Shown here: one piece after another, positions 52,101 through 60,370 of the stretch
Numbering within the stretch: position 1 is the stretch's first letter
Layout: each line of letters opens with the position of its first letter
Source: Plantibacter flavus
GTDB taxonomy: Bacteria; Actinomycetota; Actinomycetes; Actinomycetales; Microbacteriaceae
Direction of reading: 5' to 3'
Assembly (NCBI RefSeq): GCF_900177615.1
Contig: NZ_FXAP01000005.1
Location: 348,030 to 412,029, forward strand
Length of the DNA: 64,000 nt
The notes under the pieces: generated by a model
The model's database searches: none
What the model was told of the DNA's origin: nothing
Seen by the model: only the letters and a program-made list of their open reading frames with translations
Program-made: the position numbers and the translations under genes

Positions 52101-54783
52101 CGCGGGCGACCTCACGCGGGTCTCGGCGCTCGGCGAGTACTACGTCCACCGCTTCGGCGGCGAGGTGACGGGGCACTGGATCTCCGGTGGCGACCTCATC
52201 GTGGAGGCGACGGGGTCCGCCGACGACTACTTCTCGATGCTCGTCGAGGGTGCCGAGAGCATCTCGACCGACCTCGTCCAGCCTGCGAGCGAGATCACCC
52301 GATCCCTCGCGTCCGGGGCGATGAGCCACGGCGCCCTCGTGGCGACCGCGCACGAGGCGGTCGCCCACGGCACCAACATGGTCGGCGGGATGTCGAACAG
52401 TGGCGAGGGCGGCGAACACCTGTCCCGCTACGGGACGATCCGCGGCTCGCGCATCAAGCAGTTCGCCTCCGGCCGCTTCGGCGTCTGGGCCGGCTACCTG
52501 GCCGACCCGATGCTCCAGGAGCTCGAGATCAAGATCGGCCAGGGCGCCAAGCCCGGTGAGGGCGGTCAGCTCCCGGCTCCCAAGGTGACGGTGGACATCG
52601 CCGCCGCCCGGGGTGGCACGCCCGGTATCGAACTCGTCTCGCCGCCGCCGCACCACGACACCTACTCGATCGAGGACCTCGCGCAGCTCATCCACGATTG
52701 CAAGGCGGCTCGGGTCCGCGTCGTCGTCAAGCTCGTCTCCTCCGAGGGCATCGGCACGATCGCCGTCGGCGTGGCCAAGGCCGGTGCCGATGTCATCAAC
52801 GTCGCCGGCAACACCGGTGGCACCGGCGCGGCCGCGGTGACGAGCCTCAAGTACGCCGGACGCAGCGCCGAGATCGGCATCGCCGAGGTCCACCAGGCCC
52901 TCAGCGCGAACGGTCTGCGATCGAAGGTGACCCTGCGCTGCTCCGGCGCGCACCAGACCGGTCGCGACGTCGTCATCTCAGCCCTGCTCGGCGGCGACAG
53001 CTTCGAGTTCGGGACCACCGCGCTGATGATGCTCAAGTGCGTCATGGCGAAGAACTGCAATGTGAAGTGCCCGGCTGGTCTCACGACCAACCCGGAGACC
53101 TTCGACGGCGACCCGCGCGCGCTCGCGCAGTACCTCCTGAACATCGCGCACGACGTCCGCGAGCGGCTCGCCATCCTCGGCCTCCGCTCGCTCCGCGAAG
53201 CCCGCGGCCGCACCGACCTCCTCCACCTCGTCGACCACCCGGCGGCCGTCGCGGACCTCGACCTGCGCGCCATGCTCGCCGTCGTCCCCGAGGTCGTCGT
53301 CACCGACCCGGTGTACCTGGAGAAGGACTTCACGCTCGACGACGCACTCATCGAGCGGGTCCGGGCAGGACTCTTCGACGACGGCCGGACGACGCTCGAC
53401 CTGGGCGCCGAGGATGCCGACGGCGGTATCCGACTCGGCAACCGCTGGCGTTCCGTCGGCGGGCAGCTCGCGATCGACCTCGAGCGCATCCTCAACCACG
53501 AGCTCGACGACGACCAGGCGGCGGCGATCCCCCCCGTCGTCACCGACGACCGCGGCCACCGTTCGCTCGCCGCCGACACCGTGACCATCCGCACCGAGCA
53601 CTCCGCGGGGCAGTCGTACGCGGCGTTCTGCGTCGACGGCCTGCACTGGCGACACACCGGCACCTGCAACGACGGCGTCGGGAAGAGCGCCTCCGGTGGC
53701 ACCATCGCGATCCTCTCCCCCGGCGGCGGCAGCTCGGAGGACGGCGGCAACGTCCTCATCGGCAACTTCGCCCTCTTCGGGGCGACCGGTGGCCGCACCT
53801 TCGTCCAGGGCGAGGCCGGCGACCGCTTCGCCGTCCGCAACTCGGGCGCCACCGCGGTCGTCGAGGGCGTCGGCGACTACGCCTGCGAGTACATGACCAA
53901 CGGCGCCGTGCTGAACCTCGGCGGTTTCGGGATCGGCTTCGGCAACGGGATGAGCGGTGGCTTCGTCTACCAGTACGACCCGCGGGGTGAACTGCCGAGC
54001 AAGGTCAGCGCGGACTCCCTCCTCCTCGGATCGATCACCGAGGGCGAGCAGGCGGCGTTCCACGAGGCCGCCGTGCTCCTGCTGCTGGAGTGGCACGTCG
54101 AGGCGACCGGCTCGCCGCTCGCCTCCCGGTTGCTCGCCGAGTGGGACACGGCCAGGCACCAGTTCGTGTTCGGCATGCCGCGCGCGCTGCTCCTCTACCA
54201 GGACAGCGACGCGATCCTCGCGGCCAACAGCCGGAAGGAACTCCTCGACGAGCTCGGCGCGGCCCTCGCGGCGCAGCAGCTCCGCACCTTCAAGCTCGAC
54301 TACCGCGACCGCCGACCGGTCCGCGGCGGTCGCGCCCCCGGACTCGGCGAGCCCGCGGCGGACCCGCAAGACGTCTACGCGCTCCTCACGAGCTACACGG
54401 TGCTGAAGCTCGCCCAGGAGGTCGCGCTGTCCCGCACGCCCGGCGTCGACGACCCAGCGCACCCGCTCGTGCAGGCGAGCGTCCGCACGCTCATCCTCAC
54501 CGAGGACTTCTTCGTCATGCAGCGGGTGCAGCGGGCGGCTCGAGAGCTGCTCGAACGGTACGACGACGGAGCGCTCGCCGCCATGATCGCCGCGAAGCGC
54601 CTCCACGACTACACGGAGGCACTGCGGCTGCGGAACGTGCGGTCGATCGACCACCCGGGCACCACGGGGTGGATCATGCACCAGCACGCCAAGAACCGGG
54701 CCCGATCCGCAGCGACCGGTGGCACCGAAGCACTCCTTGCATCGGCCGCTCTGGCCGAACTGACCCTGGCGGGTTCCCGATGA
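49195..54783 (+). CDS. Glutamate synthase large-subunit-like protein, long variant
   Basis: The 1862-residue protein has the GltB order: a class II amidotransferase domain with nucleophile cysteine in DKSDCGVGFI (about residue 33) and HRGGM, a central domain, an FMN-binding (beta/alpha)8 synthase domain (VSPPPHHDTYSIEDLAQLIH, GADVINVAGNTGGTGAAAVT, then an iron-sulfur loop CVMAKNCNVKCPAG) and a glycine-rich GXGXG helix region near 1510-1600. It would move the glutamine amide to 2-oxoglutarate. It is about 350 residues longer than typical GltB (about 1500), including about 170 extra C-terminal helical residues, and the cysteines are spaced x5/x3 instead of the usual x5/x4. ATG 49066 is an alternative start. 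No gltD follows; a diflavin reductase gene overlaps by ATGA. Confidence 0.85.
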   Translation: MISSSVPPRPRPRTAAPSPLPDLVDRQTDKSDCGVGFITRKDGVQSHDVIALGDTALCAIPHRGGMSSEGVGDGAGVQIDLSVDFFSSLVGKPLVAGRFGLANVFLPVDHGRISDAEALIERSLGEAGFTVLLARAVPTVDAVLRPKAVQYQLPIRQWIFEPSDDASTEDLDQRAHAALLAIEATAYTDLTLDGLYPLSLSTRTQVLKGRLNSGEVIPYFADLADPLHRVRTLAFHTRFSTNTAPHPSMAQPFRLMAHNGELNTDRKNRLSETALAASRGRKIIRARGQSDSSRLDQTLHSRVVEDGLELLEAVVSVMPPAWENDRTLSREVRAMLEYFSLVEEKNDGPAALIFNDGTTVGARLDRLGLRPLRSVETADYLSVTSEAGQLPFPDDEVVHRGRIEAGGMLAYDHRTGTRLRTGEALELLAARKDYPAMLAASATDLDALEDRGVPVSAPTASADDAFAYRGGLSQVQRYVAYSLNQESFRFMTDPMLASGKERISAMGYGNAINALSDQEGGLAKYFSQRFAQVTNPPLDSIREADGMTLRVALGPKPGSGTVGTKQLVLRSPIISEDELRRLSAQHESPAAWFDILYRPEVDAQANADALEAAVERVAVEVAGFAAENGGIAILSDRGVHAEGAALPLILVVAAVNQRLIDDGLRLRVSLVVDSGQLPSSHHVASALGFGASAVHPLAVRLRAEQQHPDEVEAAFRRFAYAAEKSLLKTMGRVGLCTVESYIGGEFFEPNYLDTSDPVLARAFPHLRAPVGGVGFAGIARTASAWHQRALTTSSDADVPLLGLFKERAEGAGHSYGTTAVRGFVDLTEEPVQLPRADTTAVDRDGGTLGDDPLRLHTIGNLEDAFGIDDDAYQHTSFDALDDDEIDAFTITPGYRSFVQSMTTERRRRPAALRDVLVLPEDITRLTTPEEFARELDRLGPVGNSSIVVRGLRATRTEQGRHRLQLTGPLAGDLTRVSALGEYYVHRFGGEVTGHWISGGDLIVEATGSADDYFSMLVEGAESISTDLVQPASEITRSLASGAMSHGALVATAHEAVAHGTNMVGGMSNSGEGGEHLSRYGTIRGSRIKQFASGRFGVWAGYLADPMLQELEIKIGQGAKPGEGGQLPAPKVTVDIAAARGGTPGIELVSPPPHHDTYSIEDLAQLIHDCKAARVRVVVKLVSSEGIGTIAVGVAKAGADVINVAGNTGGTGAAAVTSLKYAGRSAEIGIAEVHQALSANGLRSKVTLRCSGAHQTGRDVVISALLGGDSFEFGTTALMMLKCVMAKNCNVKCPAGLTTNPETFDGDPRALAQYLLNIAHDVRERLAILGLRSLREARGRTDLLHLVDHPAAVADLDLRAMLAVVPEVVVTDPVYLEKDFTLDDALIERVRAGLFDDGRTTLDLGAEDADGGIRLGNRWRSVGGQLAIDLERILNHELDDDQAAAIPPVVTDDRGHRSLAADTVTIRTEHSAGQSYAAFCVDGLHWRHTGTCNDGVGKSASGGTIAILSPGGGSSEDGGNVLIGNFALFGATGGRTFVQGEAGDRFAVRNSGATAVVEGVGDYACEYMTNGAVLNLGGFGIGFGNGMSGGFVYQYDPRGELPSKVSADSLLLGSITEGEQAAFHEAAVLLLLEWHVEATGSPLASRLLAEWDTARHQFVFGMPRALLLYQDSDAILAANSRKELLDELGAALAAQQLRTFKLDYRDRRPVRGGRAPGLGEPAADPQDVYALLTSYTVLKLAQEVALSRTPGVDDPAHPLVQASVRTLILTEDFFVMQRVQRAARELLERYDDGALAAMIAAKRLHDYTEALRLRNVRSIDHPGTTGWIMHQHAKNRARSAATGGTEALLASAALAELTLAGSR

Positions 54784-56642
54784 ACGCGCCCGAACTGGAG
54801 GGGACGATGACCTCGACCCAGGCCCCGGCGGCCACCAGCACACCGAGCCCGGTGCTCTTCGAGGCGCTCGCCGCGCTCGGCAGCAGCGCCGACGACCCGT
54901 TCATCCCGGCGGACGCGCCCTTCAGCCCCGAGCAGCGGGTCTGGCTCGCCGGATTCCTGGCGGGGGTCCGCTCCAGCGCGATCGACACCACCGACGCCGG
55001 TGGCCGAACGCCGCAGCTCGCCCTGCACGTGCTCGTCGGGACGCAGACGGGCACTGCGGAGGCCATCGCGGAGGACCTCGGACGAGCCGCCTCCGGCTAC
55101 GGCGTGGCGGTGACGACGATCGGACTCGACGACGTCGAGGTCGACCGGCTCTCGACGATGGGACACGTCGTCGTCATCACCTCCACCTACGGCGAGGGTG
55201 AGATGCCCGACAACGCCGAACTGTTCTGGGAGACGCTCCAGGCGAGCACTGCACCACGCCTCGACGGCCTGAAGTTCTCCGTGCTCGCGCTCGGCGACTC
55301 GGGCTACGACGGGTTCTGCCAGGCGGGCAAGCTCATCGACACCCGCTTGGAGCAGCTCGGCGCGGAACGCATCCTCGCCCGCGTGGACTGCGACGTCGAC
55401 TACGAGGAGCCCGCCGCGGCGTGGACCACCCAGGCACTGTCGCTCTTCGGCGCCCTCGCGCCGACGGACGCCGACGCAGTGCCCGCTCCCGCGCCGGCGG
55501 CCAAACCGGCGAAGAAGCCCGGCCGCACGCGTTCACCGTGGACCCGAAAGACGCCGTACGGCGCGACCCTCGCCGTCAACCGCGTCCTCTCCGGGCCAGC
55601 CTCGTCGAAGGAGATCCGGCACTACGAGTTCGACCTTGGCGACAGCGGCATCGAGTACGCGGCCGGAGACGCCCTCGGCGTCATGCCGAGCAACGACCCG
55701 GCGCTCGTCGACGCCATCATCGCCGAACTGGACGCGACCGCTGACGAGTCGGTCGACGGCTCGACCCTGGCGGACCGACTCACCCACGGGTTCGAGATCC
55801 GCACCCCGTCGAAGGACCTCGTGGCCGAGCTCGCCGACCGCGCGCCGGACTCGGAGCTGGCGGGGATCCTCGCGCTCGCCCAGGCGGAGACGCTCGACTC
55901 CTGGTTGCGCGACCGCGACATCCTCGACCTCCTGCGCTCCACCGCGGTCCGGTTCGACGCCGCCGCGCTCCTCGACGTGCTGCGTCCGCTGCAGCACCGC
56001 GCGTACTCGATCTCGTCCAGTCCGCTGGCGGCCGACGGGCGCGTGCACCTCACCGTCGCGAGCGTCCGGTACGCGGTCGGCGACCGTCTGCACGGCGGCG
56101 TCGCGTCGACGCATCTCGCCGACCGGGTCGCGGAGGGTGCCACGAGCGGGATCTTCGTCTCCGCGAACGCGGGCTTCCGGGTGCCGTCGGACGACGATGC
56201 GCCGCTCATCATGGTCGGTCCGGGAACCGGGATCGCGCCGTTCCGCTCGTTCCTGCACGAGCGCCGCGAGCGCGGGGCAACGGGGCGGAACTGGCTGTTC
56301 TTCGGTGACCAGCACCGGGCGCACGACTTCATCTACGAGGACGAACTCGGCGAGCTGCTCACCGGAGGGGTGCTGGACCGTCTCGACCTCGCGTTCTCCC
56401 GAGACCAGCGCGAGAAGGTGTACGTCCAGACCCGGATGCGCGAGAACGGCAAGGAGCTCTACGCCTGGCTCGAGGAGGGCGGCCACTTCGCCGTCTGCGG
56501 TGACGCCTCGCGGATGGCGAAGGACGTCGACCAGGCGCTGCACGAGCTCATCGCCGAACACGGCGGGCGTTCGACGGAGGCCGCGGCCGAGTACGTGCAC
56601 TCGCTGAAGCGCGAGAAGCGCTACATCCGCGACGTGTACTGA
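54780..56642 (+). CDS. CysJ-like NADPH diflavin reductase
   Basis: The 620-residue protein has an N-terminal helical piece (FSPEQRVWLAGFLAGV), a flavodoxin FMN domain (about 80-220: LVGTQTGTAEAIAEDL, TSTYGEGEMPDNAELFW, LALGDSGYDGFCQAGK), a Pro/Ala linker, then an FAD domain with RAYSISSSP, an NADPH domain with MVGPGTGIAPFRSFL and FFGDQHRAHDFIYEDEL, and the C-terminal YIRDVY. This is the full sulfite-reductase-flavoprotein (CysJ)/P450-reductase layout, carrying electrons from NADPH through FAD to FMN. The start ATG 54780 overlaps the glutamate synthase stop, so the pair is translationally coupled. No sulfite reductase hemoprotein gene is present, making the glutamate synthase a plausible electron acceptor. 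Confidence 0.9.
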   Translation: MNAPELEGTMTSTQAPAATSTPSPVLFEALAALGSSADDPFIPADAPFSPEQRVWLAGFLAGVRSSAIDTTDAGGRTPQLALHVLVGTQTGTAEAIAEDLGRAASGYGVAVTTIGLDDVEVDRLSTMGHVVVITSTYGEGEMPDNAELFWETLQASTAPRLDGLKFSVLALGDSGYDGFCQAGKLIDTRLEQLGAERILARVDCDVDYEEPAAAWTTQALSLFGALAPTDADAVPAPAPAAKPAKKPGRTRSPWTRKTPYGATLAVNRVLSGPASSKEIRHYEFDLGDSGIEYAAGDALGVMPSNDPALVDAIIAELDATADESVDGSTLADRLTHGFEIRTPSKDLVAELADRAPDSELAGILALAQAETLDSWLRDRDILDLLRSTAVRFDAAALLDVLRPLQHRAYSISSSPLAADGRVHLTVASVRYAVGDRLHGGVASTHLADRVAEGATSGIFVSANAGFRVPSDDDAPLIMVGPGTGIAPFRSFLHERRERGATGRNWLFFGDQHRAHDFIYEDELGELLTGGVLDRLDLAFSRDQREKVYVQTRMRENGKELYAWLEEGGHFAVCGDASRMAKDVDQALHELIAEHGGRSTEAAAEYVHSLKREKRYIRDVY

Positions 56643-56656
56643 GGCGCACCTCGATC

Positions 56657-56719
56657 GGTCCCTGAGCACCCCACGCGGTCCCTGAGCACCCCACGCGGTC
56701 CCTGAGCTTGTCGAAGGGC
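56657..56719 (+). repeat. Short GGTCCCTGAGC tandem repeat
   Basis: Two 20-bp units GGTCCCTGAGCACCCCACGC (starting 56657 and 56677) precede GGTCCCTGAGCTTGTCGAAG at 56697, in the 79-bp gap between convergent genes. The same core builds the large array at 62702-63430. Confidence 0.85.
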
Positions 56720-56721
56720 GG

Positions 56722-57867
56722 TCAGGCGTTCTCGGCGCCGAGCAACGCTGCGGCGGCCCGTGCCTCGTACACGACGTCGTCGAGGTCGTCGCCCGCGACG
56801 TTGACGTGGCCGACCTTGCGCCCGGGGCGCGGGTCCTTGCCGTAGTTGTGCACCTTCGCCAGCGGGTGCGCACCGAGGACCTGCGGGTAGCGGTCGTCGA
56901 GCGTCCCCTCGGCAGGCCCGCCGAGCACGTTCACCATGACGGTCCAATCGCGGTGGCAGCCCGTCCAGCCGAGGGGCAGGTCGAGGACGGCGCGCAGGTG
57001 CTGCTCGAACTGGCTCGTGACACTGCCGTCCTGCGTCCAGTGCCCGCTGTTGTGCGGGCGCATGGCGAGTTCGTTGATGAGCAGGCGGTCGTCGTCGGTC
57101 TCGAAGAGTTCGACGGCCAGCACCCCGGTCACCCCGAGCGCGGTGGCGACGGTCACGGCGATCTCCTCGGCGGTGTCGGCGAGCCGGCCAGCCGAGCCGG
57201 GAGCCGGAGCGATGACCTCGCTGCACACGCCACCGAGCTGCACGGTCTCGACGACGCGCCACGGCACCACCTCGCCGGACGGGCGACGGGCGACGAGCTG
57301 AGCGAGCTCGCGCCGGAACGACACCAGTTCCTCGACGAGCAGTGCTCCGCCGTTGGCGTCCTCGGAGAGCGCCGTGAACCAGTCGTCGACCTCGTTCGGT
57401 CCGTGGACGACGCGGACGCCCTTGCCGTCGTAGCCGCCACGCGGCGTCTTGACGACGCCCTTCCCGCCGTGCTCGGCGAGGAAGGCGGCGAGCTCCTCCT
57501 GGTCGTGCACACGCGCCCAGTCGGGCACCGGCAGTCCGAGCTCCGTGAGGCGTTCGCGCATGAGGAGCTTGTCCTGGGCGACGGCGAGCGCGTCCGGTCC
57601 CGGGTGCACCTGCACGCCGGCGTCGACGAGCGCCCGCAGGACGTGCTGCGGCACGTGCTCGTGGTCGAAGGTGATGACGTCGACCGTCTCGGCGAAAGCG
57701 AGCACGGTGTCCGCGTCGCGGTAGTCGCCCACCTCGACGGTGGCGAGTCGGGCGGACATGCCCTCCTGCTCCGCGAGCACGCGGATGTCGAGTCCGAGGT
57801 TCACGGCCGCGGGCACCATCATCCTGGCCAGCTGACCGCCACCGATCACTCCGACGCGAATGCTCAT
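56722..57867 (-). CDS. purK: N5-carboxyaminoimidazole ribonucleotide synthase
   Basis: The 381-residue ATP-grasp enzyme makes N5-CAIR from AIR, bicarbonate and ATP. It has VGVIGGGQLARMMVPAAVNL, ITFDHEHVPQHVLRALVDAG, VVKTPRGGYDGKGVRVVHGP (ATP-binding loop) and NELAMRPHNSGHWTQDGSVT, the PurK signature segment with metal ligands. ATG 57867 has GGAGTG upstream. A TACGAT box at about 57966-57971 would give a leader of roughly 95 nt. Normally followed by purE, it is here followed by the short repeat and the diflavin reductase, with purE 17 kb away. Confidence 0.95.
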   Translation of the reverse strand: MSIRVGVIGGGQLARMMVPAAVNLGLDIRVLAEQEGMSARLATVEVGDYRDADTVLAFAETVDVITFDHEHVPQHVLRALVDAGVQVHPGPDALAVAQDKLLMRERLTELGLPVPDWARVHDQEELAAFLAEHGGKGVVKTPRGGYDGKGVRVVHGPNEVDDWFTALSEDANGGALLVEELVSFRRELAQLVARRPSGEVVPWRVVETVQLGGVCSEVIAPAPGSAGRLADTAEEIAVTVATALGVTGVLAVELFETDDDRLLINELAMRPHNSGHWTQDGSVTSQFEQHLRAVLDLPLGWTGCHRDWTVMVNVLGGPAEGTLDDRYPQVLGAHPLAKVHNYGKDPRPGRKVGHVNVAGDDLDDVVYEARAAAALLGAENA

Positions 57868-57996
57868 GGGTTCACTCCAGCTCTCCGGCGACCGGCCGGC
57901 GGGTCTCGTTTCGGCAGGCGGGACGGGCGGATCCGGAGGCGGATCGGCGGGTGCCCCGACTCGAACATCGTACCGGCCGGGCGCGCCCCGCACGGG

Positions 57997-58554
57997 TCAG
58001 CGTCGGACCGGTGGCTGCTGCATCGGAGGCGGTGCCGCCGGGTACGGCGCGGCGATGCTCTGGTTCTCGGCGACGAGCTCGTGCAAGGCGTTCTGGACGA
58101 GGACCGCACCGGGGACGTCCCGCAGGACGACCGGCACCTCGCCGCCGCTCGTCACCCGGACGTTGCCACTGCCGAAGGCGCTCTGCACCCAACTCTTGTG
58201 CACCGTGATGCCGTAGCCACGGGCGTGGTAGAGCTCCTGGCGCGTCCGCACGAAGAACCCGCGACGGACGATCAGTCGGCGGGTCGTGATCACGTAGCGG
58301 ACCGACAGCCAGGCGATGAACGGTAGGACGCAGGCGACCAGCACGATCACCCCGCCGCCGATGAGGACGGCCCAGTTCTGCCACTCGAGGTCGAACGAGC
58401 CGAAGAAGAACGCACCGGCGCCACTCACCGCGATGAGCAGGAGGGCGGGGAGCAGAAGCCGCCGGGCATGCGGACGCAGGCGTGCGACCACACGTTCGGT
58501 CGCCGCCGCGGGAGGAGCCGGCCTGCCCGGCCCCGTCATACCGGGATCAGCCAT
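57997..58554 (-). CDS. Membrane protein with PH (YdbS-like) domain
   Basis: The 185-residue protein has a cytoplasmic Pro/Ala-rich start, two membrane spans (about 32-50 and 60-85) and a bacterial PH/YdbS-type domain: LSVRYVITTRRLIVRRGFFV, RTRQELYHARGYGITVHKSW and VRVTSGGEVPVVLRDVPGAV. It ends in a Pro/Gln tail. Function is unknown; the same gene neighbours birA and purK in other Microbacteriaceae (from general knowledge of their genomes). ATG 58554 is set by an AAGAAT box 6 bp upstream. Confidence 0.8.
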   Translation of the reverse strand: MADPGMTGPGRPAPPAAATERVVARLRPHARRLLLPALLLIAVSGAGAFFFGSFDLEWQNWAVLIGGGVIVLVACVLPFIAWLSVRYVITTRRLIVRRGFFVRTRQELYHARGYGITVHKSWVQSAFGSGNVRVTSGGEVPVVLRDVPGAVLVQNALHELVAENQSIAAPYPAAPPPMQQPPVRR

Positions 58555-58560
58555 ACTCCC

Positions 58561-58566
58561 ATTCTT
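58561..58566 (-). promoter_or_regulatory. -10 box AAGAAT, leaderless promoter
   Basis: AAGAAT on the minus strand ends exactly 6 bp before ATG 58554. The divergent EI24 gene has its own box at 58644-58649. Confidence 0.45.
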
Positions 58567-58643
58567 AGCAGTCGCGGGAACCCGCCGCCTGCTCCCACCC
58601 CGCCCGTCGGCGATCCCGAACATCCGTGCATCGGCCGCCCGGC

Positions 58644-58649
58644 TACCAT
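58644..58649 (+). promoter_or_regulatory. -10 box TACCAT, leaderless promoter
   Basis: TACCAT ends exactly 6 bp before GTG 58656. Confidence 0.55.
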
Positions 58650-58655
58650 GAAGGC

Positions 58656-59468
58656 GTGAAACCGGCCGACAGCACCGCACCGACGGCGCAGCACCCCGGC
58701 GTGGTCGGGTCGTTCCTCGAGGGGATCGGCATCCTCTTCGGCGGGTTCCGCCTCTGGGGCACGTCACCGAAGCGCATGCTGCTCGGCATGGTCCCCGCCG
58801 CGATCGTGGGCGTCGTGTTCATCGCGCTGCTCGTCGTCCTCGGCGTCACCGCCGCCACGATCGTCGACTGGGCGACACCGTTCGCCGACACCTGGGACGA
58901 GCCGTACCGCTCGTCCATCCGGGTGGCCGCCGCGGTGGCGTTGGTGGCCGTCGCCGTCGTGGTGATGCTGTACGCCTACGCCGCAGCGACGCTCCTCGTC
59001 GGCGACCCCTTCTACGAGCGGATCTGGGCCGACGTCGAACGCACCCTCGGCGACGCTCCTCCGGAGTCGGGTGAGTCCGCGTGGCGCGGACTCCTCACCG
59101 GTGTCACCCGGGCGCTCGGCCTGCTCCTGCTCACCATCCCGACGGCGGCCGTCCTCTTCCTCCTCGGCTTCGTCCCGGTGATCGGCCAGACGGTGGTCCC
59201 GGTGCTCGGGCTCGCCGTGAGCGGCTGGTTCCTCGCCCTCGAACTGACGGGCTACGCGTTCGACGCCAGGGGGTTGTCGTTGCGCGACCGCCGCCGGAAC
59301 CTCGCCAGGCGACGCGCCCGCACCCTGGGCTTCGGGATGACGGTCGCGGTCCTCTTCCTCGTGCCGGTCCTGTCCGTGCTGGTCATGCCGGCCGCCGTCT
59401 CCGGCGCGACGGTGCTCGCACGCCGGTCCCTCACCGAACAGGTGGGAACGCTCAGCGCACGTGCGTGA
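58656..59468 (+). CDS. EI24 domain (CysZ-like) membrane protein
   Basis: The 270-residue protein has an N-terminal FLEGIGILFGGFRLW segment, four to six hydrophobic helices (about 40-65, 90-115, 150-180, 185-210, 230-255) and LLVGDPFYERIWADVERTLG, a typical EI24/CysZ element. CysZ relatives transport sulfate; in actinobacteria the function is unproven. GTG 58656 is fixed by the -10 box 6 bp upstream. Its last 17 bp overlap the 3' end of birA on the other strand. Confidence 0.8.
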   Translation: MKPADSTAPTAQHPGVVGSFLEGIGILFGGFRLWGTSPKRMLLGMVPAAIVGVVFIALLVVLGVTAATIVDWATPFADTWDEPYRSSIRVAAAVALVAVAVVVMLYAYAAATLLVGDPFYERIWADVERTLGDAPPESGESAWRGLLTGVTRALGLLLLTIPTAAVLFLLGFVPVIGQTVVPVLGLAVSGWFLALELTGYAFDARGLSLRDRRRNLARRRARTLGFGMTVAVLFLVPVLSVLVMPAAVSGATVLARRSLTEQVGTLSARA

Positions 59469-60243
59469 CGTCGCCGGCCGCCACCGCGACCGGCGCACCA
59501 CCGTCGGTCGGTCGGACGACGAGCCGCCCGTCCACGTCGATGCGCTCGGCCGTGCCGGTCAGGACGTCGCCGCCGGGGAGCTCCACCCGCACCGAGCTGT
59601 CCAACGTCACACATCGCTCGGTGACCGCAGCTCGGAGCCCGCTGGCCTCGGCGTCACCGGACGCCTCCAGGTAGGCGTCGTACAGGGTGCCGAACGCACG
59701 CAGGTAGCCGACGAGGACGGTGTCCGGGTCCGGATCGGCGAGGCCGGCGAGCGCGAGCGAGGTGGACCGGTCGGTCGGCAGTTCCTCGGCACGCTGGCGG
59801 AGGTTGACACCGGTTCCGAGGATCACCGCGTCCCCACTCGGCAGCAGCTCGGCGAGGATGCCGGACACCTTCCGGCCGCCGATGAGGACGTCGTTCGGCC
59901 ACTTCACGTCGGCGGGCACCCCGAGCTCCCGCAGCGACTCCGCGAGCGCCGCACCCGCGAGGAGCGGGAGCCAGCCGTAGGCCTGCAGCGGGAGCGGATC
60001 ACCCGACGGAGTGACCGGCCGGAGCAGGACCGACACGGCGAGTGATGTGCCGGGTGGCACCGTCCACACGCGGCCGAGGCGACCGCGTCCACCGCGCTGG
60101 TCGTCGGTGAGGACGACCGAGCGGTCCGGCCACGCGTCGCCGCCGTCTTCGCGGACGCGTCGGGCGAGTTCGTCGTTGGTGGAGCCGGCATGGGCGAGGA
60201 TCTCGAGGCGTGGCACGAGGGCGGCGGTGAGGGGCAGATCCAT
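59452..60243 (-). CDS. birA: Biotin--[acetyl-CoA-carboxylase] ligase
   Basis: The 263-residue ligase attaches biotin to the carboxylase carrier protein. It has the substrate loops AGSTNDELARRVREDGG, DDQRGGRGRLGRVWTVPPGT (the GRGRxGR biotinyl-AMP loop), VKWPNDVLIGGRKVSGILAE and ILGTGVNL, then a small C-terminal beta domain. There is no N-terminal DNA-binding domain, so it is the monofunctional type and not a repressor. It sits next to the carboxylase genes it serves. The start ATG 60243 is adopted; the 3' end overlaps the EI24 gene by 17 bp. Confidence 0.95.
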   Translation of the reverse strand: MDLPLTAALVPRLEILAHAGSTNDELARRVREDGGDAWPDRSVVLTDDQRGGRGRLGRVWTVPPGTSLAVSVLLRPVTPSGDPLPLQAYGWLPLLAGAALAESLRELGVPADVKWPNDVLIGGRKVSGILAELLPSGDAVILGTGVNLRQRAEELPTDRSTSLALAGLADPDPDTVLVGYLRAFGTLYDAYLEASGDAEASGLRAAVTERCVTLDSSVRVELPGGDVLTGTAERIDVDGRLVVRPTDGGAPVAVAAGDVTHVR

Positions 60244-60370
60244 GGCACAACCCTACTGAGGCCCGTCGACGGCGACCGCCTCGCCCACCGGCACGCTTGG
60301 ACGATGCCGACAACGGATCGGCGCGCCACTTGTGCCCGATCGTCAACGGGTCGGGCGGGGGACCACCGGG

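Noticed and set aside
49141..52953. Minus-strand open frame of 1270 codons opposite the glutamate synthase gene
   Set aside because: Its composition (Asp, Glu, Arg, Val runs) is what codon complementarity of G+C-rich genes gives, and the plus strand has clear GltB motifs throughout.
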